A stretch of DNA of 32,213 bases from contig JAJEAV010000053.1 of assembly GCA_022822625.1 (NCBI GenBank), positions 1 through 32,213 on the forward strand. Direction: 5' to 3'. A program made the translations under genes and the position numbers. The notes beneath the pieces are model-generated. The model made no database searches. It had not been told where the DNA came from and was given only the letters and a program-made list of their open reading frames with translations. The stretch comes from Gammaproteobacteria bacterium. GTDB lineage: Bacteria > Pseudomonadota > Gammaproteobacteria > Arenicellales > Poriferihabitantaceae. Of this stretch, positions 1-8,305 are shown in pieces (the first letter of the stretch is position 1; each line of letters starts with the position of its first letter).

Positions 1-56
1 CTAATTTTTTCAGCAACCAATTTGTGGTTCCCCTCATAATAGAAACTTGATTTCAT
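1..56 (-). CDS. Start of a truncated gene downstream of the DNA methyltransferase, possibly a restriction endonuclease
   Basis: Only the first 18 codons lie inside the window, reading MKSSFYYEGNHKLVAEKI. The ATG at 56-54 overlaps the methyltransferase stop as ATGA, a typical translational-coupling arrangement, and no stop interrupts the frame up to the window edge. The fragment is too short to assign a family. A restriction endonuclease is a guess from its position directly behind a beta-class methyltransferase; a second modification or specificity gene is equally possible. An alternative ATG at 37-35 in another frame has no coupling support. Confidence 0.5.
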   Translation of the reverse strand, partial: MKSSFYYEGNHKLVAEKI

Positions 57-1030
57 GCTAGTAATGATGTCTGTTGCGAGTTGGATTTGGTTTTTTGGTA
101 TTTTTGATTGGTCGCATTTCTATCCCAAAATACTCCGTCATTGTAACCTTGAATGTTGCTATTGCTCTTTGCAGAAATTAAACGCTTTTTTGCCCAACAA
201 AGATATTCCATATTTATATCCACACCACACCATCTTCTATTTAATTTATTTGCAACTACCACTGATGTTCCACTTCCAACAAATGGATCAAAAACAAAAT
301 CACCACGCTGTGAACTTGCAAGCACAAGTTTAGCTATCAATTTCTCAGGTTTTTGTGTCGGATGATCTGTATTTTCAGACATAGACCAAAATGGAACAGT
401 TAAATCTGTCCATAAATTTGATGGATAAGTCAATCTATATTTCTCTTTACTTTCCTGCTGCCAATCTTTCGGTTTTCCGTTTTCTTTGTAAGGTGCTAAT
501 ACCTTCCGTTTTTGTTTGACTGATTCAACATCAAAATAATACTCGTTGGAATTAGTACAGAACCAAATGTCCTCTGAGTTGTTTTTCCAATTTCTTTTTG
601 CACCTCGTCCCTTGTCTCGCTCCCAAGTGATTCTATTTTGGACAATAAAATGTTTTTCTAATATTGGATAAATGAGATTAGATGTCCGCCATTCGGAACA
701 AATATAAATTGTGGCATTCCTTTTAAGCAATGGAACAATTTTAACAATTACACTATCGAACCAGGACGCATAATCTATATTCTTCCTTTTAATGAAATTA
801 AACCCATTGAAAGATTTTGTAATGTTATATGGTGGATCAAGTATCAATAAATCAACAAAATTATTTGGTAATAATTTCGACACATCAAAAATACTGCCAC
901 AGATTAGTTGATTTTCCACCCTCTCAAGTTTGCTTTGAGCACTAACTTGAAAAATAGAGTTTGATAAACTACTTAATTCTTTATCAGAGCATGACAGAGT
1001 ACGATTTCTTGGTGCTTTCTTGTGTGTCAT
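53..1030 (-). CDS. Beta-class site-specific DNA methyltransferase (adenine-N6 or cytosine-N4)
   Basis: It transfers a methyl group from S-adenosylmethionine to an exocyclic amino group of a base in a specific DNA site. The catalytic motif IV, DPPYN, is at about residues 65-69. It precedes HPTQKP (about 223-228) and the SAM-binding DPFVGSGT (about 248-255). This order, IV before I, defines the beta class, and the length of 325 residues is normal for it. I chose the ATG at 1030 because it overlaps the upstream stop as ATGA and has GAGAG about eight bases ahead; a further start at 1048 is possible. The gene is clearly AT-rich compared with DNA after 2 kb, so it was probably acquired. It sits between a decayed nuclease-like fragment and another coupled gene, which fits a restriction-modification locus. 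The target sequence cannot be read from the protein. Confidence 0.93.
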   Translation of the reverse strand: MTHKKAPRNRTLSCSDKELSSLSNSIFQVSAQSKLERVENQLICGSIFDVSKLLPNNFVDLLILDPPYNITKSFNGFNFIKRKNIDYASWFDSVIVKIVPLLKRNATIYICSEWRTSNLIYPILEKHFIVQNRITWERDKGRGAKRNWKNNSEDIWFCTNSNEYYFDVESVKQKRKVLAPYKENGKPKDWQQESKEKYRLTYPSNLWTDLTVPFWSMSENTDHPTQKPEKLIAKLVLASSQRGDFVFDPFVGSGTSVVVANKLNRRWCGVDINMEYLCWAKKRLISAKSNSNIQGYNDGVFWDRNATNQKYQKTKSNSQQTSLLA

Positions 1031-1471
1031 TTCTTGGCTCTCATACAATGCAAACTGCCATCAGATCCGCTAATTAGATCTTTGTATCCGAGTCGTTTAC
1101 CAAACAGTCCCCGAATAGTGCCATCAATCTGCACCATTGTATCCAGTTGGCGCACATTCTGTCTGGCACCAACTGACCATTTTTTTGCATTGGCATGAGC
1201 GGATATTTTCTGTCCAAAGTCAGTTAATTTCATGGGACTGGAAATAGTTGCTGTTTTTTGGGGGCGGCAAGCGCTCAAACAGTTTCTTTATATCTGCTTG
1301 AACAGACGAAAGCCCTGACTTCAAGTCATCTTTAACTTCTTCAACCCCATCTTGCAGATGCTTTATGTTTGTATTTGTTCTTTCTACCCAAATAAAAGTT
1401 GCTCCCAACCATACTACAAGGGTAATTACAAGACTAATAATATAAAGTAGGTTTTCTATTAAAAAATTCAT
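1027..1471 (-). pseudogene. Small membrane/coiled-coil protein split by a one-base frameshift
   Basis: The first frame starts at the ATG at 1471. It encodes a hydrophobic segment (IISLVITLVVWLGATFIWV) and then a heptad-like stretch (NIKHLQDGVEEVKDDLKSGL), and it ends early at 1220. A second, +1 frame carries the rest (SSPMKLTDFGQKISAHANAKKW and onwards) down to 1027, where its stop overlaps the methyltransferase start. The two frames meet at a run of five C and six A on the minus strand, near 1253-1263. One extra base in that run would explain the break. It may be a real mutation, a sequencing error or programmed slippage. The joined product of about 147 residues would be a single-pass membrane protein of unknown role, co-transcribed with the methyltransferase. 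Confidence 0.6.
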
Positions 1472-1479
1472 GCAATCCC

Positions 1480-1783
1480 TCAAGTTTGCTTTATTGGAAG
1501 CCCAAGCCATGCAACTGGAATTTCGTTAAGCTTGTAATGACAGTTTACACTATGGATATAGTCTGGAACATTCTTGTATCCGGGTTGCCTGAACCAGTCA
1601 TTCAAGACAAATTCAACCCGAAGGCCCAATTGACTAACCAGTTTTACATACTGTTTTTTCTTGAAATCGCAAGTCTACAATTTTTCGTCAACCGGCCCCC
1701 TCACCTTCCTTTCCTGATACTTGATTTCAATGACACTCCAATTCTACTATGAAGCGCAGCGCCATGATTCGGATTGTCAGGTT
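1480..1783 (-). pseudogene. Decayed fragment of a protein with a PD-(D/E)xK-like nuclease motif
   Basis: The minus strand holds protein-like sequence that no intact ORF explains. The largest piece reads NWSVIEIKYQERKVRGPVDE, then hits an in-frame TAG at 1677-1675. It resumes in the same frame for about 60 codons (including KLVSQLGLRVEFVLNDWF) and stops at 1480. Upstream, in a neighbouring frame, is PDNPNHGAA. The spacing of PD, then IEIK, recalls the PD-(D/E)xK core of many type II restriction enzymes. Together with the methyltransferase just downstream, this suggests the ruined endonuclease of a restriction-modification pair. The family assignment is an inference from short motifs, and the upstream limit is uncertain. 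Confidence 0.45.
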
Positions 1784-2040
1784 AGGTACTTTCTGAAAAC
1801 GAACGAAAAGAAAAAATCCCACAATTCAACCATGAAATATTGAAATGGATTCCCTGCCCCTGCGGTTGATAGAAGAGAGATAACCATAGCCCATTTCCTT
1901 GTACTCTGACTGTAAAGAGTCAAATGGACTTTATCACTGGTACGATTCAGTTTGGACATTGGGTAGCCCGCTCCCGGACTCTTTCGAGATAATTGCAGGC
2001 TAAGATCTGATCATGCTCGATTTGAGCATCGGATTTCGAG
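1784..2040. other. Non-coding spacer between the restriction-modification remnant and the protease
   Basis: No convincing gene, RNA or repeat is visible here. A 60-codon open frame on the minus strand (1777-1959) has unrelated composition and no recognisable domain. Base composition moves from AT-rich to balanced across this spacer, so the edge of the acquired segment probably lies in it. Confidence 0.5.
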
Positions 2041-2604
2041 TTATTGATTCTGTTGAATCAGGGTCAATTCACCCTCTTTCAGTGCAAGCTCAAGGTGGTT
2101 CAGAAAACTCATTCCAAGCAACACTTTATCTCCCTGCATGTGCGGGTTGATACTGGCCCTGACATTCGGAACCGATATGCTGCCAAGTTGAACAGTTCCA
2201 AGCCGGGTTTCATAGACCCGAATCACTCCATTTGCAGTCTCAGCCAGACTCGGCATGCCCAGGTCCAGCGACAACCTATCGGCCAGAGTCCAGGGAACAA
2301 CAACTGATGTTGCTCCCGTATCTACAATATAGTCAACCGCATGATCGTTGATACGGCCCGAAGCAATAAAATGCCCAAGACGGTTTTTCTTGAGCACAAC
2401 CCTTCTTTCAGAAAAACTCTCCGACGTTTCAGGTCGACGATTCGGATTGATCTGCCGCTCCAGTGCGTCACTGAAAATGACCACCATCAAACCCATCAGG
2501 ATAACCCAGAACAGGATGATCATTCCCGTTCCGTATTTGCGGGTTTGCTGATAACGCCCGTAGGCTGAACGGTAACCTTGTCTACGCCTATCCAGATTGC
2601 TCAC
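2041..2604 (-). CDS. Membrane-anchored retropepsin-like aspartic protease (clan AA, TIGR02281 type)
   Basis: This is a 187-residue protein with a basic cytoplasmic N-terminal tail, one membrane segment at about residues 28-46 (MIILFWVILMGLMVVIF) and a periplasmic protease domain. The catalytic motif VDTGATS is at 94-100 with the nucleophilic Asp at 95. It is followed by the hydrophobic VVVP and, near the C-terminus, LLGMSFL, both normal for this family. Family members carry a single catalytic Asp and act as dimers. The start is a GTG at 2604; no better start keeps the N-terminal tail. It lies 88 bases downstream of soxG on the same strand but is probably not functionally tied to sarcosine oxidation. 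Natural substrates of the family are poorly known. Confidence 0.85.
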   Translation of the reverse strand: MSNLDRRRQGYRSAYGRYQQTRKYGTGMIILFWVILMGLMVVIFSDALERQINPNRRPETSESFSERRVVLKKNRLGHFIASGRINDHAVDYIVDTGATSVVVPWTLADRLSLDLGMPSLAETANGVIRVYETRLGTVQLGSISVPNVRASINPHMQGDKVLLGMSFLNHLELALKEGELTLIQQNQ

Positions 2605-2692
2605 CAGTAGAACCCGGGTTCATTCATGGCCTTGAAAACTGCTTCATCCTGCGACTAGCCTGAGGCATGCAACATGCTGTGGGCAATATGGA

Positions 2693-3274
2693 TCAAGCGA
2701 TTTCCAGCCCAAACTGCCGGGCAACATCCACCAGACCCTCCCAGACAAACAACGCAAATCCACGCGGCACAAACAAATCGTAATGACCATTCGCATGCCA
2801 TAGGGTCACGCCAACATGGTGAATGACCGATGAAGCTACCGATCCTTGGGGAAATGCCCTCTCACGCAAGTCAAGCGGCAGGAATCGATTCAGGAACTCG
2901 CCAGCATGTGGGCCACTGATGCGAATCTGGGTACGTGAATGAGAAAGGTCGAGAGTTGTGCCATGCTCTGGCGATACCTCGGGAGCGGCAACACCGATCA
3001 ACCACCATTTCATCGGTTCAACTCGAAGCAACACCCCCCTTTTCCCAACCACAGCCTGACCAGGACCGGGCGCTGATACTGCCTTGGCCACTTTGGCGAT
3101 TTGTACACCAACCATGCCCATGGTATCAGCCCAGCCTGCGGCCTGATAAAGTACAAGACCCTCGATATTCTCCAGAACAATGCCCGCACTTCCATCAGCA
3201 CTGACCTCGCCAGTCTTGCCAGTGGAGTAATGGCCACTCAAGGCTGAAATACGCTGTACACCCGGTTCAGACAT
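2693..3274 (-). CDS. soxG: Sarcosine oxidase gamma subunit
   Basis: This is the small gamma subunit of the heterotetrameric sarcosine oxidase, which oxidises N-methylglycine to glycine and passes the methyl carbon to tetrahydrofolate. The 193-residue product has the GcvT/YgfZ-like fold features of SoxG, for example the region RISGPHAGEFLNRFLPLDL, and a matching C-terminal beta region. I chose the ATG at 3274 (MSEPGVQ), which overlaps the end of soxA by eight bases. A longer frame to 3316 lies wholly inside soxA. It is the last gene of the soxBDAG operon here. The gamma subunit has no catalytic site of its own and serves in assembly of the complex. Confidence 0.9.
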   Translation of the reverse strand: MSEPGVQRISALSGHYSTGKTGEVSADGSAGIVLENIEGLVLYQAAGWADTMGMVGVQIAKVAKAVSAPGPGQAVVGKRGVLLRVEPMKWWLIGVAAPEVSPEHGTTLDLSHSRTQIRISGPHAGEFLNRFLPLDLRERAFPQGSVASSVIHHVGVTLWHANGHYDLFVPRGFALFVWEGLVDVARQFGLEIA

Positions 3275-6251
3275 GCATGCGTTCTCCCGTCGGATCAAAC
3301 ATATGTGGTGAAACAATCTCTACCGCAACATCCTCCTTGCGAAGCGGGTCTGCCACAATTGCTGTTGTATCCTTCCATGCTTCATGCCCTCCCGCAATAA
3401 ATCCCAGTCCAATCCAGTGGCCAAGTGCCGGGGAGTGGGTGACTGCCGTGACCCAGCCCTCCCCCATCCCGGAGACTTGATCCTGCTTGCACAAAATAGC
3501 CCCGGCATGAAAGGTCTTGCTCCGATCCTTGGGTTTGATACCCACCAGTCTCGGACGATCCTCACGCACTAGTTCCGGTCTGTTTTTCAGGGATTTACCA
3601 ATATAGGACTTATTGGGTGAAGCCATTTTTCCAAGGCCGGCATCTTCAATCGTGACCCGGCCGTCAAGCTCTGCACCCGTTACATGCCCTTTTTCGATAC
3701 GTAGTGCACCCAACGCCTCCAGACCGTACAGACACCCCCCGACAATCTTGGCTTGCCCCCACAACAACCCCATCATCGAAACACCATAGTCTGACGGAAC
3801 ATAGACCTCATACGCCAATTCACCTGAAAAGCTGATGCGCGCAATACGACAGGGTATACCTCCTACCATTTGCGTCTCCACAACTCCCATAAATGGCAGA
3901 TTTTCGTTGCTGAGCACATCCTCATTATCGAGAGAGGCCATAAGCACTTCTCTGGATTTGGGTCCGGCTACCGCACATCCGGCCCACTGTTCCGAGACAC
4001 TTGCAACATGTACCTTGAGATCCTGCCAGCGAGTCTGAAGCAACTCCTCCAGCCAGGCCATGACTTTTGCAGCATGTGCAGTTGTGGTGGTCATGAAGTA
4101 TTCGGTTTCAGAAAACCGCCAGGTCGTGCCATCATCCATGACAATTCCATCATCCCTCAACATGATTCCATATCTGGCCTTGCCTATCGGCAGTTTGGCA
4201 AACGGGTTGGTGTATACCCGATTCAGGAACTCTGTGGCATCAGGACCCTGTATGGCAATTTTTCCGAGTGAAGTCACATCACAGAGTCCAACCGTTTCCC
4301 GGACTGTGGCTGCTTCCCGTATATAGGCCTGCTCGATTCCTTCATCCTGTTGTGCAAAATACCAGGGACGGTGCCACAAACCCGCCATGGTCATGGTTGC
4401 TCCATGTTCCAGATTCCAGTCGTGCATGGGAGTACGACGCAAAGGCCGAAAATGCTCTCCAACATTTCTTCCTCTCAGTGCTCCGATCGAAACCGGTGTA
4501 TAGGGGGGTCTGAATGTCGTTGTACCCACGTCCGGGATATCCTTGCCCAGCGCTTCCGCCATCAAGGCCAGACCGATTACATTGCCGACCTTGCCCCCAT
4601 CCGTAGCCATACCCAGGGTGGTGTATCGCTTGAGGTGCTCCACTGAAACAAATCCTTCCCGATGTGCAAGCCGGATATCATCTGTAGTGACATCGTGTTG
4701 GGGATCGACCAGAGACTTGAGTTGTCTACCCTTGACCGCAACTTCGTACACGGGCTTGATCGGGCCGACCCAGCCGCCTGCCTTGGGAGCTTTTTTCTGG
4801 CGCACCGAACAACCCAGAAGTTTAGACACGCCGGCACCTACTGATTGCCCGGAAATCAGGCAATCTTCATGATTCCAGATTGCGGCAGAACTACCTGCCA
4901 TGAATACCGTGCTGTCTGTTTCAGGTGCCACAAAACAGGCCTGCTCCCGATTCCAGACGGGCTTGTATCCCAGATGAGAAAGCAAATTGACTACCGGAGA
5001 CCAACCCCCGGAAACCAGCAACAGGTCACAATCCTCGACACCACCATGCTCCCACCCCTGCGAGGTAGCCGTAGTATATTCCAGAGCCTTGATGCATCGC
5101 ATGCCCTTGACACTGAGAGGAGCAGCACGAATGCGCAGACTTATGTTGCTACCCCCAAGCAGACCGATCAATTCTGAATCGACGTTCTCACGAGCATCAA
5201 TAAGACTCACAACTGCCCCTGCATCTTCCAGTTCGGTTGCTGTCTGATATGCCGAGTCATTATTGGTTGCAATCACAATCCGCTCACCCGGAAGAATTCC
5301 AAAACGGTTGAGATAGGAACGCCCCGCCGATGCCGTCATCACCCCGGGACGATCATTGTTACCGAAGGCGATCTGCCTTTCGATGGCACCAGTCGCCAAA
5401 ATGATATGGCTTGACCTGACGATCCAGAAACGTTGTCTGGGAAGATTCTGGCTGATACCTGGCAAATGATCGCCGACCCGCTCAACCAGCCCGGCCACTC
5501 CATGATCATAAAGTCCAAATGCGGTGGTTCGGGTCATGACCCTGACCCCTTGCCCCTGTGCGTCCGCGATTAGTTTCTTACGCTGTCGATTTGCAGATTC
5601 TGGCTGATTGAGCAAATCGCCCCCAAGTTCAAAATCCTGTTCAACCAATAGAACATCCAATCCCGCCCGAGCCGCCGTGGTTGCCGCAGATAAACCTGCA
5701 GGACCACCACCAACAACCAGCACATCACAATGAGCGTGGGCATGGTCATAGCAATCCGGATCGGGCTCACGAGATGCCTTGCCCATTCCGGCTGCCTGTC
5801 GAATCAGTCTTTCACAAAACATCCAGAAACCGGTGCCTCGACCAAACAAGGCTTTTGGGCCCATGAATGTCTTGTAATAGAATCCAGCCGCAAAGAATCT
5901 TGAAAATAACGAGTTGAACGCGCCAAGATCATAACGAACACTCGGCCAGGCATTCTGACCAAATCCTTCAAGTCCTTCAAACAGCTCCTGGGTAGTTGCC
6001 TTGATGTTGGGTTCGGCTCCTGAGTCCTTGCCGATCGTGACCAGGGCACCGGATTCCTCAACCCCTGCCGACATTATGCCGCGTGGACGGTGATACTTGA
6101 AACTGCGTCCCAGAATCTGTTGCCCGGAAGCCATCAAGGCCGATGCCAGCGTATCGCCCTGATAGCCATTCAGGCTCTTCCCATCCCAGGCAAATCCGAT
6201 GGGTTTCGTTCTGTCAATACGTCCACCCTGTTCAAGTCTGCGACTTTTCAT
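3267..6251 (-). CDS. soxA: Sarcosine oxidase alpha subunit
   Basis: The 994-residue alpha subunit carries the NAD-binding and folate-binding parts of heterotetrameric sarcosine oxidase. The N-terminal third has a 2Fe-2S-ferredoxin-like fold region (GYQGDTLASALMA). Next comes a dinucleotide-binding domain with VLVVGGGPAGLSAA near residue 175. The last 400 residues form a GcvT-like aminomethyltransferase domain (for example RETVGLCDVTSLGKIAIQGP), where the methyl-derived formaldehyde is captured by tetrahydrofolate. The start at 6251 (MKSRRLEQGG) overlaps the soxD stop as ATGA, which I prefer to the longer frame to 6296. Length is normal for the family, and the reading frame is intact. Confidence 0.96.
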   Translation of the reverse strand: MKSRRLEQGGRIDRTKPIGFAWDGKSLNGYQGDTLASALMASGQQILGRSFKYHRPRGIMSAGVEESGALVTIGKDSGAEPNIKATTQELFEGLEGFGQNAWPSVRYDLGAFNSLFSRFFAAGFYYKTFMGPKALFGRGTGFWMFCERLIRQAAGMGKASREPDPDCYDHAHAHCDVLVVGGGPAGLSAATTAARAGLDVLLVEQDFELGGDLLNQPESANRQRKKLIADAQGQGVRVMTRTTAFGLYDHGVAGLVERVGDHLPGISQNLPRQRFWIVRSSHIILATGAIERQIAFGNNDRPGVMTASAGRSYLNRFGILPGERIVIATNNDSAYQTATELEDAGAVVSLIDARENVDSELIGLLGGSNISLRIRAAPLSVKGMRCIKALEYTTATSQGWEHGGVEDCDLLLVSGGWSPVVNLLSHLGYKPVWNREQACFVAPETDSTVFMAGSSAAIWNHEDCLISGQSVGAGVSKLLGCSVRQKKAPKAGGWVGPIKPVYEVAVKGRQLKSLVDPQHDVTTDDIRLAHREGFVSVEHLKRYTTLGMATDGGKVGNVIGLALMAEALGKDIPDVGTTTFRPPYTPVSIGALRGRNVGEHFRPLRRTPMHDWNLEHGATMTMAGLWHRPWYFAQQDEGIEQAYIREAATVRETVGLCDVTSLGKIAIQGPDATEFLNRVYTNPFAKLPIGKARYGIMLRDDGIVMDDGTTWRFSETEYFMTTTTAHAAKVMAWLEELLQTRWQDLKVHVASVSEQWAGCAVAGPKSREVLMASLDNEDVLSNENLPFMGVVETQMVGGIPCRIARISFSGELAYEVYVPSDYGVSMMGLLWGQAKIVGGCLYGLEALGALRIEKGHVTGAELDGRVTIEDAGLGKMASPNKSYIGKSLKNRPELVREDRPRLVGIKPKDRSKTFHAGAILCKQDQVSGMGEGWVTAVTHSPALGHWIGLGFIAGGHEAWKDTTAIVADPLRKEDVAVEIVSPHMFDPTGERMHV

Positions 6252-6550
6252 GTGTCTCCTTTCAGGCTTGTTTCCGTTGTGATGGCGTTTGCCCATTCCG
6301 GATGGGCCGGTCGAACACTGACAATTTCATGAGTCAAGGTGTCTCGCTCAACAATCAGCCACATTCGACAACCGTTCACATGGTGCCAGGTCTCTAATTG
6401 AACCCCACGCACATTCTCTCGCATGAATACCGCATCATGCCACGCATCTTCACCTGCATCCAGAGCAGGATAAACCACTGTAGCATCACCCCCATAAGCA
6501 AATTCGGAGTGATCTCTAAGACCACAAAACGGGCAGGCAATTCTCAACAT
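6248..6550 (-). CDS. soxD: Sarcosine oxidase delta subunit
   Basis: This is the small zinc-binding delta subunit of heterotetrameric sarcosine oxidase. The 100-residue product has the expected zinc ligands: Cys6 and Cys9 in CPFCG, then His57 and Cys61 in HHVNGCRMW. Its ATG starts three bases after the soxB stop and its own stop overlaps the soxA start, so soxB, soxD and soxA are translated as a coupled set. Composition and length match the family, and nothing is missing. Confidence 0.95.
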   Translation of the reverse strand: MLRIACPFCGLRDHSEFAYGGDATVVYPALDAGEDAWHDAVFMRENVRGVQLETWHHVNGCRMWLIVERDTLTHEIVSVRPAHPEWANAITTETSLKGDT

Positions 6551-6553
6551 GAT

Positions 6554-7819
6554 CTATCCGTGAAGTTTAGGGTCAGGCCCAGCACCGCGCTCATCAATAA
6601 TCACTCCTTTCCGGAAGCGGTCAAGAGTGAAATGCCCAACAGTTTCATGTGCCCGGTTATTGGCAATCAGATCTGCAAAGTACCAGCCTGAAGCCGGACT
6701 TGCCTTGAATCCACCATAATTCCAGCCCGCATTCAAATAGAGGTTTTCGACAGGCGTTTTACAGATAAATGGGGACCCGTCCATGGACATGTCCATCAAG
6801 CCAGACCAGTGTCGCAACAGACGAACACGTCCAAGGCACGGCAGAATTGATGTTGCACACTCACAGACATCCTGGACAACCGGCAGATTCCCGCGTTGTG
6901 CATAGGACTTGTACCAGTCGAGGTCACCACCAAACACCATACCGCCCTTGTCGGACTGTGATATGTAGAAATGTGCCCCCCCGACTCCGAAAACCACCAC
7001 ATGGTCAAGTAGCGGCTTGATCGGCTCGGAAACAAAGGCCTGAAGTTTATGTGTTTCTATCGGCAAGTTGCCAAGGCCAGCCATCTGCCAGAGACGCGAA
7101 GTATTTCCTGCAACTGCAAGCCCCACTTTACCAGCACCGATCTCTCCCCGGGTGGTTTTCAGGCCCATCACTTTTCCGTTTTCACGAACTACCCCGGTAA
7201 CCTCGCAATTCTGGATGATGTCGACACCCAAACCATCAGCACCTCGGGCATAACCCCAGGCTACTGCATCATGACGAGCATTGCCCGCACGTCGTTGAAC
7301 TGCTGCACCGATGATTGGGAATCGGGCATTATCATAGTTGAGGTGAGGAATTTCCTTCCTGAGGGTCGGCAAATCCCACATCTCTGCATCGGAGTCGGTT
7401 AACTTCATGGTGTTATAACGCCGTGCCGCACCATCGCGGGCTGCGGGAGAGTGCAGCAAGGTCACATGGTGGCGTTGTGAAAACATGACGTTGTAGTTCA
7501 ACTCATGACTCAACCCCTCCCAAAGTTTCAGGGAATGCTCGTAGAACTGCCGGTTTCCCGGCATCATGTAGTTGGAACGAATGATGGTGGTATTCCGCCC
7601 TGCATTGCCTCCTCCGAGCCATCCCTTTTCAAGCACCGCAACATTTCGGACATAATGGTTTTTTGCCAGATAATAAGCCGTAGCCAACCCATGCAGGCCG
7701 GCTCCTACAATCACCACGTCGTATTTCTCGCGAGGGTCGGGGTCGCGCCACTGTCTTTGCCATCCCTGTTGTCTGTTCAGACCATTCTGGATGACCGACC
7801 ACAATGAAAATTTAGACAT
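6554..7819 (-). CDS. soxB: Sarcosine oxidase beta subunit
   Basis: This is the catalytic flavoprotein subunit that oxidises sarcosine. The FAD-binding motif is VVIVGAGLHGLATAYYL at about residues 35-51. The conserved QRRAGNARHDAVAWGYA region contains His183, at the place of the histidine that holds FMN covalently in characterised enzymes. The 421-residue length is standard. It is the first gene of the operon, and 486 bases upstream are free of genes, so the operon promoter should be there. No clear Shine-Dalgarno sequence precedes the ATG at 7819. A perfect 14-base tandem repeat lies about 105 bases upstream and could be a regulator site. The neighbours glyA, purU and folD, often linked to this operon, are absent. 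Confidence 0.96.
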   Translation of the reverse strand: MSKFSLWSVIQNGLNRQQGWQRQWRDPDPREKYDVVIVGAGLHGLATAYYLAKNHYVRNVAVLEKGWLGGGNAGRNTTIIRSNYMMPGNRQFYEHSLKLWEGLSHELNYNVMFSQRHHVTLLHSPAARDGAARRYNTMKLTDSDAEMWDLPTLRKEIPHLNYDNARFPIIGAAVQRRAGNARHDAVAWGYARGADGLGVDIIQNCEVTGVVRENGKVMGLKTTRGEIGAGKVGLAVAGNTSRLWQMAGLGNLPIETHKLQAFVSEPIKPLLDHVVVFGVGGAHFYISQSDKGGMVFGGDLDWYKSYAQRGNLPVVQDVCECATSILPCLGRVRLLRHWSGLMDMSMDGSPFICKTPVENLYLNAGWNYGGFKASPASGWYFADLIANNRAHETVGHFTLDRFRKGVIIDERGAGPDPKLHG

Positions 7820-8305
7820 GCGAATAGAAAACCAAATCAGGGGAAGTATTTAACGAAAGATGTAAGGGTCATGCGTCATGATTTTTGGGAAACACCAGGA
7901 GTAGGCTACTCTTTCTTCAAAAACAGTGTGGTCAATCGAGTGTGGTCAATCGCGAACCATGCTTGTTTGGGACATGGCGATTTTGCCGTATACCCGAATT
8001 ATAAGGAATACTTCCCCGAATATTTTGTGTTTATCGAAATTACACCACTTGATCGGTTTTTTTCGACCCAATGTCCTTGCCTCCTTGTAGTGCTGTACAT
8101 TAATTTGATGCGAGAAGAAGGGCAAATCAAGTTCCTGCTATCAGGCCTTCCGGCAAGGATCGCAAGTAATCGTCAAAGGAAGGAACAGGAATCTGCTCAA
8201 GTTTCGGTTAGTTTAATATCTCATTGTTTTGTTGTAGTGTATCTACCCGCCCTCTTTCGGTGGAGAGTACATGTCATTTTTGAAGAAATTTGTGGGATTA
8301 CCGCA
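7820..8305. other. Intergenic region upstream of soxB and downstream of the hydroxylase
   Basis: There is no supported gene in these 486 bases. A 194-codon plus-strand frame (7871-8455) runs across it but continues antisense into the hydroxylase and has no recognisable domain, so I leave it out. The region must hold the soxBDAG promoter on the minus strand. Its only clear structure is the tandem repeat at 7925-7952. Confidence 0.6.
7925..7952. repeat. Perfect 14-base tandem repeat upstream of soxB
   Basis: The unit AGTGTGGTCAATCG occurs twice head to tail with no mismatch, 106 to 133 bases before the soxB start. Two phased copies at this distance are a reasonable operator or activator site for the sarcosine oxidase operon, but a simple local duplication is also possible. 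No regulator gene is linked. Confidence 0.75.
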
